Shown: in pieces, positions 8,043 through 15,706 of the stretch
Position numbering within the stretch: position 1 is the first letter of the stretch
Layout of the letters: the number at the start of each line of letters is the position of its first letter
Origin: Alphaproteobacteria bacterium
GTDB lineage: Bacteria > Pseudomonadota > Alphaproteobacteria > Rhizobiales > Beijerinckiaceae
DNA: 32,842 nucleotides
NCBI GenBank assembly: GCA_021325385.1
Contig: JAJPHH010000181.1
Coordinates: 1-32,842, forward strand
Direction of reading: 5' to 3'
Notes under the pieces: model-generated
What the model was told of the DNA's origin: nothing
Databases searched by the model: none
Seen by the model: the letters and a program-made list of their open reading frames with translations, nothing else
Position numbers and translations under genes: made by a program

Positions 8043-8065
8043 AATAATCATATTAATTGATTATT
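8043..8065. promoter_or_regulatory. AT-rich 23-bp palindrome upstream of ytfQ (candidate GntR operator)
   Basis: AATAATCA at 8043-8050 and TGATTATT at 8058-8065 are perfect inverted arms around a 7-base AT spacer (TATTAAT). The site is 75-98 bp before the ytfQ start and stands out as almost G/C-free in a GC-rich region. The operon ends in a GntR/FadR-type regulator, which would bind a palindrome of about this size. The pairing of protein and site is an inference. Confidence 0.55.
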
Positions 8066-8140
8066 GAGCGGATCGCGAATGTAACGCGACGGAGGCTAGC
8101 CGCGGCAGGAACGCGAAGCCTTCGAACAGGGGAGGGAAAA

Positions 8141-9091
8141 ATGAGCATCTTGAAGCATATGTTGGCCGCGGCCGTCGGCGCCGCCGCCCTGGCGGGATTG
8201 TCCGCTTCGGCCTCGGCCCAGACGATCGGCTTTTCGCAGGTCGGCTCCGAGAGCGATTGGCGCACGGCGTTTTCCGCCGACATGAAGGCGGAGGCCGAGA
8301 AGCGCGGCATCAAGCTGCAATTCTCCGACGCTCAGCAGAAGGAGGAGAATCAGCTCAAGGCGGTGCGCTCGTTCATCGCCCAGAAGGTCGACGCGATCAT
8401 CATCGCGCCGGTCGTCGTCACCGGCTGGGATCAAGTCCTGAAAGAGGCGCAGGCGGCCAAAATCCCGGTCTTCATCGCCGACCGCGCCGTCGAGTCGGAT
8501 CCGTCGCTTTTCGTCACCCGCATCGCCGCCGATTTCAACCTCGAAGGCCGCTTGGCCGGGGCTTGGCTCGCCCAGGCGAGCAAGGGCAACTGCAACATCG
8601 TCGAATTGCAGGGCACCGTCGGCTCGGCTCCGGCCATCGAGCGCAAGAAAGGTTTCGAGGCGGTCATCTCGCTCTTCCCGAACATGAAGATCGTCAAGTC
8701 GCAGAGCGGCAACTTCACCACCTCCGGCGGCAAGGAGGTGATGGAGAGCTTCATCAAAGCGACCGACGGTTTGAAGGACGTCTGCGCCGTCTGGGCCCAT
8801 AACGACAACATGATGCTCGGCGCGATCCAGGCGATGAAGGAAGCCGGCCTCAAGCCCGGCAAGGACGTGCTGACCGTCTCGGTCGACGGCGTGCCGGATA
8901 TTTTCAAGGCCATGCTGGCCGGCGAATCGGACGCCTCCGTCGAACTGAAGTCCGATATCGGCAAATATATCTACGATGTGGTGCAGGGCTATCTGAAGGG
9001 CAAGCACGATTACCCCAAATGGGTGCTGATCCCCTCCGACCTGCACACGCCGGCCGACGCCGCGGAGATGCTGAAAAAGAAGGGCGGCTGA
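8141..9091 (+). CDS. ytfQ: Sugar ABC transporter periplasmic binding protein, YtfQ (galactofuranose) type
   Basis: This 316-residue secreted binding protein is the first gene of a four-gene importer. The ATG at 8141 is preceded by GGGGAGGG at about 8129-8136 and opens a clear signal peptide cleaved after residue 26 (ASASA then QTIGFSQVGSESDWR). The phrase GFSQVGSESDWRTA is characteristic of YtfQ-like proteins. Other conserved parts are IIIAPVVVTGWD, VFIADRAV and VWAHNDNMMLGAI. E. coli YtfQ binds galactofuranose; alphaproteobacterial relatives may prefer other hexoses or pentoses. An in-frame extension to 8057 runs through the operator region and is not credible. Confidence 0.9.
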   Translation: MSILKHMLAAAVGAAALAGLSASASAQTIGFSQVGSESDWRTAFSADMKAEAEKRGIKLQFSDAQQKEENQLKAVRSFIAQKVDAIIIAPVVVTGWDQVLKEAQAAKIPVFIADRAVESDPSLFVTRIAADFNLEGRLAGAWLAQASKGNCNIVELQGTVGSAPAIERKKGFEAVISLFPNMKIVKSQSGNFTTSGGKEVMESFIKATDGLKDVCAVWAHNDNMMLGAIQAMKEAGLKPGKDVLTVSVDGVPDIFKAMLAGESDASVELKSDIGKYIYDVVQGYLKGKHDYPKWVLIPSDLHTPADAAEMLKKKGG

Positions 9092-9130
9092 CAAGTTCGG
9101 CCGCTTGAATTAGGACTCTATTGTCCACGC

Positions 9131-9155
9131 GCCCGGCGCCTTTAACGCGCCGGGC
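9131..9155 (+). other. Intercistronic stem-loop between ytfQ and ytfR
   Basis: GCCCGGCGC (9131-9139) and GCGCCGGGC (9147-9155) form a perfect 9-bp stem with the loop CTTTAAC, 39 bases after the ytfQ stop. No T-run follows. Its position matches the stem-loop after frcB and suggests mRNA stabilisation of the binding-protein segment or partial termination. Confidence 0.7.
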
Positions 9156-9167
9156 CAGGGCGGCCGT

Positions 9168-9196
9168 CGCCGCCTGCTTTCTCCCTTGAGGCGGCG
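9168..9196 (+). other. Second stem-loop just before ytfR
   Basis: CGCCGCCT (9168-9175) pairs perfectly with AGGCGGCG (9189-9196) over a 13-base loop. It ends 22 bases before the chosen ytfR start and could lower ribosome access to that gene. GC-rich pairing by chance is possible. Confidence 0.35.
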
Positions 9197-9218
9197 GCGG
9201 TCGCAACCGGTCGAGGCG

Positions 9219-10715
9219 ATGCAGACAGCCAAAGTCGAGCTTATCGGGATATCGAAAAACTTCCCCGGCGTGGTCGCGCTCGACAATGTCGATATCGCCT
9301 TCCAGCCCGGCGAGGTCCATGCGCTGCTTGGCGAAAACGGGGCCGGCAAGTCGACTCTGATCAAGATCATGACCGGAGCGCTGAGCCGCGATGCGGGCGC
9401 GGTGCTGATCAACGGCAAGCCGGTCGAACTCGACAGTCCCGCCGCGGCGCAGGCGGTCGGCATCGGCGCGGTGTACCAAGAGGTCAATCTCATCCCGTCC
9501 CTGTCGGTCGCCGCGAATCTGACGCTCGAGCGCCAGCCGCGCCGCTTCGGCTTCATCTCCTGGCGCAAGGCCGCGGAAGACGCGCGCGTTGCGCTGAAAA
9601 GGCTCGACGTCTCGATCGATGTCGAGCGGCCATTGGGCTCCTATTCGCTGGCCATCCAGCATCTCGTCGCGATCGCCCGCGCCCTGCGCGAGGATACGCA
9701 AGTGCTCGTCCTCGACGAGCCGACCGCCAGTCTCGACGCGCGCGAAGTCGAGCGCCTTTTCGCCATCTTGCGCGACTTGAAGGCGCGCGGCCTGGCGATC
9801 GTCTTCATCACTCATTTCCTCGATCAGGTGTACCAGATCGCCGACCGGATCACCGTGCTGCGCAACGGCCGACGCGTCGGCGCCGGCCCGACTTCCGCGC
9901 TGCCTCAGGTCGAACTGGTGTCGCTGATGCTCGGCCATGAATTGCAGGCGGTCGAGGAGCGCCGTCCGCCCGCGGAAGCCAAGGCTGAGGGCGAGCCTGT
10001 CCTTTCGGTCAAGGAGCTCGGCGCCAAACGCGTCATGGCGCCCTTCGACCTCGAATTGCGCGCCGGCGACGTGCTCGGCCTCGCCGGCTTGCTCGGCTCG
10101 GGACGGACCGAGACGGCGAAGCTCGTCTTCGGAGCGAGTGCGGCGGATTCCGGGGCCATCCGCGTCGACGGAAAGCCGGTCTCGATCCGCTCGCCGCGTC
10201 AGGCGATCCGGCTCGGAATCGGCTTCTGCCCGGAGGATCGCAAGCGCGAAGGGCTGATGCTCGAACTCACGGTGCGCGAGAACATCATCCTGGCGCTGCA
10301 GACGAAGCGCGGCTGGCTGCGGCTCCTATCCGCCGCCGAACAGGAAAAAATCGCAAGCGACATGATCCGCGCGCTCGGCATCGCCACGCCCGACGCCGAC
10401 AAGCCGGTCGGCCAGCTTTCCGGCGGCAATCAGCAGAAGGTCATTCTTGCGCGCTGGCTGGTCTCGAACCCGCGCGTGCTGATCCTCGACGAGCCGACCC
10501 GCGGCATCGACGTCGGCGCCCATGCCGAGATCGTCGCCCTGATCCGGCGGCTTTGCGCCGAGGGCATGGCGCTGCTCGTCGCCTCGTCCGAACTCGATGA
10601 AATCGTCGCCTTCTCGACCCGGGTGGCGGTCCTGCGCGATCGGCGCAAGGTCGCCGAGATTTCCGGCGCGAAGATCGAACGCGACGACATCGTTCAAGCG
10701 ATCGCGGCGCCATGA
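9219..10715 (+). CDS. ytfR: Sugar ABC transporter ATPase with two ABC domains, YtfR type
   Basis: This 498-residue cytoplasmic ATPase carries two fused nucleotide-binding domains, as in RbsA/XylG/YtfR. Domain 1 (about 1-240) has Walker A GENGAGKST and Walker B VLVLDEPTASLD, but its signature is SYSLAIQHL in place of LSGGQ. Domain 2 has a degenerate Walker A (GLLGSGRTE), an intact LSGGNQQK signature and LILDEPTRGIDVGAH. This asymmetry is normal in the family. The ATG at 9219 gives the usual family N-terminus; GAGG is only two bases away, so the site is weak, and a TTG at 9186 is an alternative. The stop overlaps the permease start (ATGA). Confidence 0.9.
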   Translation: MQTAKVELIGISKNFPGVVALDNVDIAFQPGEVHALLGENGAGKSTLIKIMTGALSRDAGAVLINGKPVELDSPAAAQAVGIGAVYQEVNLIPSLSVAANLTLERQPRRFGFISWRKAAEDARVALKRLDVSIDVERPLGSYSLAIQHLVAIARALREDTQVLVLDEPTASLDAREVERLFAILRDLKARGLAIVFITHFLDQVYQIADRITVLRNGRRVGAGPTSALPQVELVSLMLGHELQAVEERRPPAEAKAEGEPVLSVKELGAKRVMAPFDLELRAGDVLGLAGLLGSGRTETAKLVFGASAADSGAIRVDGKPVSIRSPRQAIRLGIGFCPEDRKREGLMLELTVRENIILALQTKRGWLRLLSAAEQEKIASDMIRALGIATPDADKPVGQLSGGNQQKVILARWLVSNPRVLILDEPTRGIDVGAHAEIVALIRRLCAEGMALLVASSELDEIVAFSTRVAVLRDRRKVAEISGAKIERDDIVQAIAAP

Positions 10716-11755
10716 GACTCGATCCCCCCGCGGCGCTGCAAGCGCCGACCCGGCGACCGGCGGCCGCGCCGAAATTTTCGGAATGGCGCGCTTTCTGGCC
10801 GCTGCTTGCGCTCGCCCTCATCCTGCTGGTCGACGCCTTCATCTCGCCGGGCTTCTTCACGATCCGCCTGGTCGAAGGCCGGCTCTATGGCAGCTTGATC
10901 GACATCCTCTATCGCGGCGCGCCGACCGCGGTTGTCGCGCTCGGCATGGCGGTGGTGATCGGCGCGCGCGGCATCGATCTTTCGGTCGGCGCGGTCATCG
11001 CCATAGCCGGCGCCGTGATGACCGAGCTCATCCACGCCGGCATGTCTGCGCCCGCCGTGCTTCTGGCGACGCTGCTGGTCAGCCTGATTTGCGGCTTGTG
11101 GAACGGGGCGCTCGTCGCCTTGCTCGACATTCAGCCGATCATCGCGACGCTGATCCTGATGGTCGCCGGGCGCGGCGTCGCCCAGATGATCGACGCGGGC
11201 ACGATCGTGACATTCCGCAGCGACTTCTTTTCGGCGATCAGCACCGGCCGGCTCGGACCGGCGCCGTCGCGCATCGTCGTGGCCGCCGCCGTCTATGCGC
11301 TGACCTGGGCGGCGATGCGCCGCACTGCGCTCGGACTGTTCGTCGAATCTGTCGGCGCCAACGCCGAGGCTTCGCGCCTCACCGGGATCGACGCCAAATT
11401 CGTCACCATCTCGACGTACCTGATCTCCGGCGTCGCTGCGGGAATCGCCGGCGTTCTGATCACGTCCGACATTCGCGGCTCCGACGCCAACAATGCCGGT
11501 TTGTGGATGGAGCTCGACGCCATTCTCGCCGTCGTGCTCGGCGGCGCCTCTCTGAATGGCGGCCGCGTCTATATCTTCAACACGCTGATCGGCGTCTTGA
11601 TCATTCAAAGTCTGACGACCTCGATCCTGGTGAGCGGCCTGCCGCCTGAATACAACCTCATCGTCAAGGCGATCGTCGTCTTCCTCTGTCTGCTGCTGCA
11701 GGCGCGGCCGGTGCGCCAGGCGGTGAGCGGCATGATATGGGCGAAGAGGACATGA
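10712..11755 (+). CDS. ytfT: Sugar ABC transporter permease, YtfT type
   Basis: This 347-residue inner-membrane permease is the first of two in this operon. About eight to ten hydrophobic segments follow a 30-residue polar start. The BPD_transp_2 signature ARGIDLSVGAVIAIAGA is near residue 90, and AVVLGGASLNGGRV is near residue 275. Its start overlaps the ytfR stop and its stop overlaps the next permease start, so the genes form a tightly coupled unit. Four-gene importers with two different permeases are typical of the galactofuranose-type system. Confidence 0.88.
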   Translation: MRLDPPAALQAPTRRPAAAPKFSEWRAFWPLLALALILLVDAFISPGFFTIRLVEGRLYGSLIDILYRGAPTAVVALGMAVVIGARGIDLSVGAVIAIAGAVMTELIHAGMSAPAVLLATLLVSLICGLWNGALVALLDIQPIIATLILMVAGRGVAQMIDAGTIVTFRSDFFSAISTGRLGPAPSRIVVAAAVYALTWAAMRRTALGLFVESVGANAEASRLTGIDAKFVTISTYLISGVAAGIAGVLITSDIRGSDANNAGLWMELDAILAVVLGGASLNGGRVYIFNTLIGVLIIQSLTTSILVSGLPPEYNLIVKAIVVFLCLLLQARPVRQAVSGMIWAKRT

Positions 11756-12717
11756 ACGAGCGCTATATGCCCTTGGCGGCGACCATCGTCGTCTTTCTCG
11801 CCATCTACGCATTCGGCGCGGCCGCGTATAACAACTTCCTGTCGACCTTGGTCTTCGGCGACCTCCTCACCGACAACGCCTTCGTCATTATTGCGGCGAT
11901 CGGCGCGACTTTCGTCATTCTCTCCGGCGGCATCGATCTTTCGGTCGGCTCGATGATCGGCTTCGTCAGCGTCGCCATGGCGGCGCTCGACGCGCAGGGC
12001 TGGCATCCGCTGCTTTCGGCCTTGCTGCTCGTCTCTTTCGGCGCCGTGTTCGGCGGCGCGATGGGCGCGCTGATCGACGCCTGCGACATTCAGCCTTTCA
12101 TCCTGACGCTCGCGGCGATGTTCCTGTTGCGCGGGCTGTGCTTCGTCATCACGCTCGATTCGCTGCCGATCAACCATCCCTTTGTCGCCGCTTTCTCCGA
12201 CTGGCGCATCCCGCTGCCGGGCGACGGGCGCCTGTCGGCGTCGGCGCTGCTGATGCTGGCGGCGCTCGCGGCGGGAATCGTCCTCGCCCATTTCACCCGC
12301 TTCGGGGCCAATGTTTATGCAATCGGCGGCGATCGCAATTCGGCGCGGCTGATGGGCGCGCCGATCCGTCGGACGATGATCCAGGTCTATGGGCTGGGCG
12401 GCTTTTACGGCGCGCTGGCCGGGGTGGCCTACGCCTTCTATACTGGATCGGGCTATCCGCTCGCCGCAGTCGGCGTCGAGCTCGACGCGATCGCTGCCGT
12501 CGTCCTGGGGGGGACCTTGCTGACCGGGGGCGTCGGTTATGTCGCCGGGACGTTGTTTGGCGGCCTCATTCAGGGCACTATCCAGACTCTGATCACCTTC
12601 GACGGGAGACTGACGAGCTGGTGGACCAAAATCGTCATCGGCGCTCTGCTCTTCTTCTTCATCACCGCCCAACGCTCCATCATGCGCTCGACCGCGCTGA
12701 TGCGACACCCGGCGTAG
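11752..12717 (+). CDS. yjfF: Sugar ABC transporter permease, YjfF type
   Basis: This 321-residue permease is the second membrane subunit and probably forms a heterodimer with the YtfT-like protein. It carries LSGGIDLSVGSMIGF near residue 65 and AVVLGGTLLTGGVG near residue 250. The ATG at 11752 (MNERYMPLA) overlaps the preceding stop as ATGA and aligns with the E. coli YjfF start. An in-frame ATG at 11737 would add five residues and has slightly better ribosome-binding spacing, so the exact start is open. The assignment to a galactofuranose-type importer rests on gene order and family. Confidence 0.88.
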   Translation: MNERYMPLAATIVVFLAIYAFGAAAYNNFLSTLVFGDLLTDNAFVIIAAIGATFVILSGGIDLSVGSMIGFVSVAMAALDAQGWHPLLSALLLVSFGAVFGGAMGALIDACDIQPFILTLAAMFLLRGLCFVITLDSLPINHPFVAAFSDWRIPLPGDGRLSASALLMLAALAAGIVLAHFTRFGANVYAIGGDRNSARLMGAPIRRTMIQVYGLGGFYGALAGVAYAFYTGSGYPLAAVGVELDAIAAVVLGGTLLTGGVGYVAGTLFGGLIQGTIQTLITFDGRLTSWWTKIVIGALLFFFITAQRSIMRSTALMRHPA

Positions 12718-12755
12718 GGCTTGAGGAGCGGCCGGTGGCGGAGGAGCCAAGACCG

Positions 12756-13574
12756 ATGCCGAAATCGCAGAGGCGGCGGCCTGGATCGTACGAGACAACG
12801 CCGGAAGCCGGAGACGTCGCCCACGGCGCGACCGGACCGATGCGGCGCAACGCCAATGATTCGCTCGCGGCCGCGCTCGGCGCCGAGATCATCGCCGGAA
12901 TCTATCCGCCGGGCTCCCGTCTGCCGGGCGAAAGCGCGCTTCTCGAACGGTTCAAAATCTCGCGGCCGACCTTGCGCGAGGCTTTTCGGGTGCTCGCCGC
13001 CAAGGGCCTCATCGTCTCGCGCCAGAAAGTCGGCACCAGCGTCAGGCCGAAATCCGATTGGAATATGCTCGATCCGGACTTTCTCGCCTGGCACTTGCGG
13101 GCCGCGCTGACTGAGGAGTTCGTCGCCGACCTCTTCCAGTTGCGTCAAATGGTCGAGCCGCAAGCGGCCTATCTCGCCGCCCAATCGCGCGCTCCCGACG
13201 CGATCGAAAAGATCAAATCGGCTTACGCCGATATGGAGCGCTGGAAGACCGGTCGCGGCGACCTTACCGGCGCGGATCTGCGCTTCCATCAAAGCATTCT
13301 CGACGCGACCGGCAATCTGTTCATCGGCGCGCTCGGCGGCCTCATCCACACGGCCCTGGTCGGCACGTTCAAGCTCGGCTGGAGCGGCGCGGTGATCAAG
13401 GACGACCGCTTGCTCCAGCACCGCGCCGTGCTCGAGGCGATCGAGGCCGGCGCGCCGGAAGCGGCGCGCGAGCGCATGGCCGTGCTCCTGCAGGATTCGA
13501 TCGACGACGTCCGGCGCGCGTTGATCAAGCGGCGCGCCACGCCCGCCGGACGGCGGGCGCGGGAGATGGCGTAG
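12756..13574 (+). CDS. GntR-family transcriptional regulator, FadR (FCD) subfamily
   Basis: This 272-residue regulator has an N-terminal winged helix (about residues 35-98; LPGESALLERFKISRPTLREA is its core, read as two parts) and a C-terminal FCD ligand domain. The FCD domain has candidate metal-binding histidines in DLRFHQSI and LLQHRAVLEAI. GGAGGAG lies nine bases before the ATG at 12756. A GTG at 12735, also with a good site (GAGGAG), is an alternative start. The gene follows yjfF by 38 bp on the same strand, so it is likely the last gene of the importer operon and its autoregulator. FCD regulators usually sense sugar acids or other organic acids; the ligand here is unknown. Confidence 0.88.
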   Translation: MPKSQRRRPGSYETTPEAGDVAHGATGPMRRNANDSLAAALGAEIIAGIYPPGSRLPGESALLERFKISRPTLREAFRVLAAKGLIVSRQKVGTSVRPKSDWNMLDPDFLAWHLRAALTEEFVADLFQLRQMVEPQAAYLAAQSRAPDAIEKIKSAYADMERWKTGRGDLTGADLRFHQSILDATGNLFIGALGGLIHTALVGTFKLGWSGAVIKDDRLLQHRAVLEAIEAGAPEAARERMAVLLQDSIDDVRRALIKRRATPAGRRAREMA

Positions 13575-13586
13575 CGCGCGTCGCCC

Positions 13587-13611
13587 GCGTCCGGCGCGCC
13601 CACCCGGACGC
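13587..13611 (+). terminator. Terminator-like hairpin after the GntR gene
   Basis: GCGTCCGG (13587-13594) and CCGGACGC (13604-13611) form a perfect 8-bp stem with a 9-base loop, starting 12 bases after the regulator stop. No T-run follows, so termination strength is uncertain. The convergent gene ends only about 60 bases further on. Confidence 0.45.
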
Positions 13612-13671
13612 GGAGAGCCCTGTAGCAGAGCTTTCGCGGAAATTGCCGGCAAACGGTTACGCCGTGCGTCG

Positions 13672-14589
13672 CTACGCTAAAGCCCGCTGCGCGATGTTCT
13701 CGAGCACCCGCAGCGGCGAAGCTGCGGGATTGGCCATGGCCTCGACAGGCAGATAGAAAGTCTGCTCCAACGCCGAATGGCCGGCCAGCGCGGCATGCAG
13801 AACCTGATCGGTGAAGCAGAGCCAGGTCGTTCCCGGTTTGAAGTACAAGTCGGTTCTCGGCGCCTGGGCCTGATAGTCGTCGTCGAGCTTGCCGCGGTCG
13901 TGTAAGCCCAGCATATAGTGATCGTAGAGGCTGCGTCGGTCCTTCGTGACTTTGAGCAGTTTGAGCAGCCATAGACTTCCGGGAATCGGCGGCTTCAGGC
14001 GCGGCATGAATTTCTGCGCGAAGCTCGGAAACGGCTCGCCGACTTGCCAGCGCCGCACTGCGCCGTCCGCGGCGATGTTGGCGAAGACGCGGAGTATGCG
14101 CCGACCTCTGACGGGGCGGCTGGGAAAGGCGTCGACATGCAGCCGCTTGTCGTCATGTCGCGGCGAATAGGCGCGGCCGACGATTTCGTTCGGCCGGAAA
14201 CTGGCTCGCCCTCTATCAAGGTGGGCGGCGTAGGACGGCAGGAGATCGTGTAAGAGGCCTAGCGCCTGATCGCTGAAACGCTCGATCATGCCAGCGAGAG
14301 CCGCTGCGCCCGCCTGATCCGACGCTGCGTTGGACAATTGGCGAGAAGCGGGATCGAAGCCGATATTCTTGCGAGCGCGACCGGCGAGGGATTGGTCCAG
14401 AAGGACCATCTCCCCGGCCTCGACCAGAAACCGCAGATGCGGAAAGACGACGATCCGGCCCGCTTCGAGCGCGGCCAGCGCCCTGTCCCGCCAATCGGCA
14501 GGGAAGGGTCCGCGCCAATGCTCAGCCGGAAGGACTTCGACCAAGTCTGCGTCGTAATTCAACACGCGCGCCACGTCTGCGACGATCAT
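13672..14589 (-). CDS. Kdo hydroxylase family protein (Fe(II)/2-oxoglutarate dioxygenase), KdoO-like
   Basis: This 305-residue protein resembles KdoO, which hydroxylates C3 of the outer Kdo of lipopolysaccharide to give Ko. The iron-binding triad is visible as His151-x-Asp153 (RLHVDAFPSRP) and a distal His265 (TDQVLHAALAG). RVFANIAADGAVRRW after the HxD motif and YFKPGTTWLCF before the distal His also fit from memory of the family. No signal peptide or membrane segment is present, consistent with a cytoplasmic enzyme acting at the inner leaflet. The ATG at 14589 has no strong ribosome-binding site. It is convergent with the importer operon and functionally separate from it. Confidence 0.8.
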   Translation of the reverse strand: MIVADVARVLNYDADLVEVLPAEHWRGPFPADWRDRALAALEAGRIVVFPHLRFLVEAGEMVLLDQSLAGRARKNIGFDPASRQLSNAASDQAGAAALAGMIERFSDQALGLLHDLLPSYAAHLDRGRASFRPNEIVGRAYSPRHDDKRLHVDAFPSRPVRGRRILRVFANIAADGAVRRWQVGEPFPSFAQKFMPRLKPPIPGSLWLLKLLKVTKDRRSLYDHYMLGLHDRGKLDDDYQAQAPRTDLYFKPGTTWLCFTDQVLHAALAGHSALEQTFYLPVEAMANPAASPLRVLENIAQRALA

Positions 14590-14914
14590 GCTCGCCGGAG
14601 CGTTTGTTCACATCTTCCGCCGCGCCTTCCCGCCAAACAGGCTTTCGCCGTTTGGCTGGCGTCGCGCGACATTTACCTTCGCCCCTGGCTGCGCCGAATG
14701 CGCCGCGACAAATTACCCATAACCTTCTTTGCCGCGCAACGCCGTCGTTCGAGCGGTCGCGTCGCGATGTGGATCCGCCCGTCCAGGCCAAGACGCCGAC
14801 GCCGCGCTCGCCTTTTTTGTTGCGGCGCAATACACCTCTGTCATATCAGCGCGAAAGATTTGAACGCCTGATCGCGCAGCCAACCGCTTTTTGTTGATCT
14901 TCAAGGAGTTGCTC
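14590..14914. other. Gene-free divergent region between the Kdo hydroxylase and bdhA
   Basis: This 325-bp stretch holds no credible gene. It should carry the promoters of both flanking genes. A possible bdhA promoter is TTGTTG (14817-14822) with an 18-base spacer to TCATAT (14841-14846), about 70 bases before the bdhA start; the match is only moderate. No palindrome stands out. Confidence 0.35.
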
Positions 14915-15700
14915 ATGTCTCTCGCCTCCCGCGCCGCGCTCGTCACCGGCTCGACCAGCGGCATCGGCCTCGCGATCGCCCGCGCTCTGGCGAAGGAGGG
15001 CGCGAATATCGTGATCAACGGCATGGGCGATCCGGACGCCATCGAGAAGGAGCGTGCTTCGATCGAGAAGGAGTTCGGCGTCAAAGCCTTTTACAATGGC
15101 GCCGACATGTCGAAGCCGGCCGAGATCGCGGCCATGGTCGCCGACGCCCAGGCGAAGCTCGGTTCGCTCGACATCCTCGTCAACAATGCCGGCATTCAGT
15201 TCGTCTCGCCGATCGAAGAATTCCCGGTCGAGAAATGGGACGCGATTATCGCAATCAACCTCTCGGCCGCCTTTCACGCCATCCGCGCCGCGGTTCCGGC
15301 GATGAAGGCGAAGAAATGGGGCCGCATCATCTCGACCGCCTCGGCCCATTCGCTGGTCGCGTCGCCCTTCAAATCGGCCTATGTGGCGGCCAAGCATGGC
15401 ATTGCCGGCCTGACCAAGACCGTAGCGCTCGAGCTCGCGACCTTCGGCGTCACGGTCAATTGCATTTCGCCTGGCTATGTCTGGACGCCGCTGGTCGAGA
15501 AGCAGATCCCGGACACGATGAAGGCGCGCAATATGACGCGCGAGCAGGTCATTAACGACGTGATCCTCGCCGCGCAGCCGAGCAAGCAATTCGTGACGTC
15601 CGAACAGGTCGCCGCGCTGGCCGTCTATCTCTGCTCCGAGGCGGCCGCCCAGATTACCGGCGCCAATCTCTCGATCGACGGCGGCTGGACCGCGGGATAA
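14915..15700 (+). CDS. bdhA: 3-hydroxybutyrate dehydrogenase
   Basis: This 261-residue short-chain dehydrogenase oxidises D-3-hydroxybutyrate to acetoacetate in polyhydroxybutyrate breakdown. It shows the NAD site TGSTSGIG at 11-18, NNAG at 90-93, and the catalytic set Asn115, Ser143, Tyr156 and Lys160. Gln95, His145, Lys153 and Gln197 match the substrate-binding residues known from 3-hydroxybutyrate dehydrogenases, which separates it from generic SDRs. AAGGAG lies six bases before the ATG at 14915; a frame extension to TTG 14891 is not needed. The patatin gene starts six bases after the stop, so the two are co-transcribed. Confidence 0.94.
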   Translation: MSLASRAALVTGSTSGIGLAIARALAKEGANIVINGMGDPDAIEKERASIEKEFGVKAFYNGADMSKPAEIAAMVADAQAKLGSLDILVNNAGIQFVSPIEEFPVEKWDAIIAINLSAAFHAIRAAVPAMKAKKWGRIISTASAHSLVASPFKSAYVAAKHGIAGLTKTVALELATFGVTVNCISPGYVWTPLVEKQIPDTMKARNMTREQVINDVILAAQPSKQFVTSEQVAALAVYLCSEAAAQITGANLSIDGGWTAG

Positions 15701-15706
15701 GGCGGA

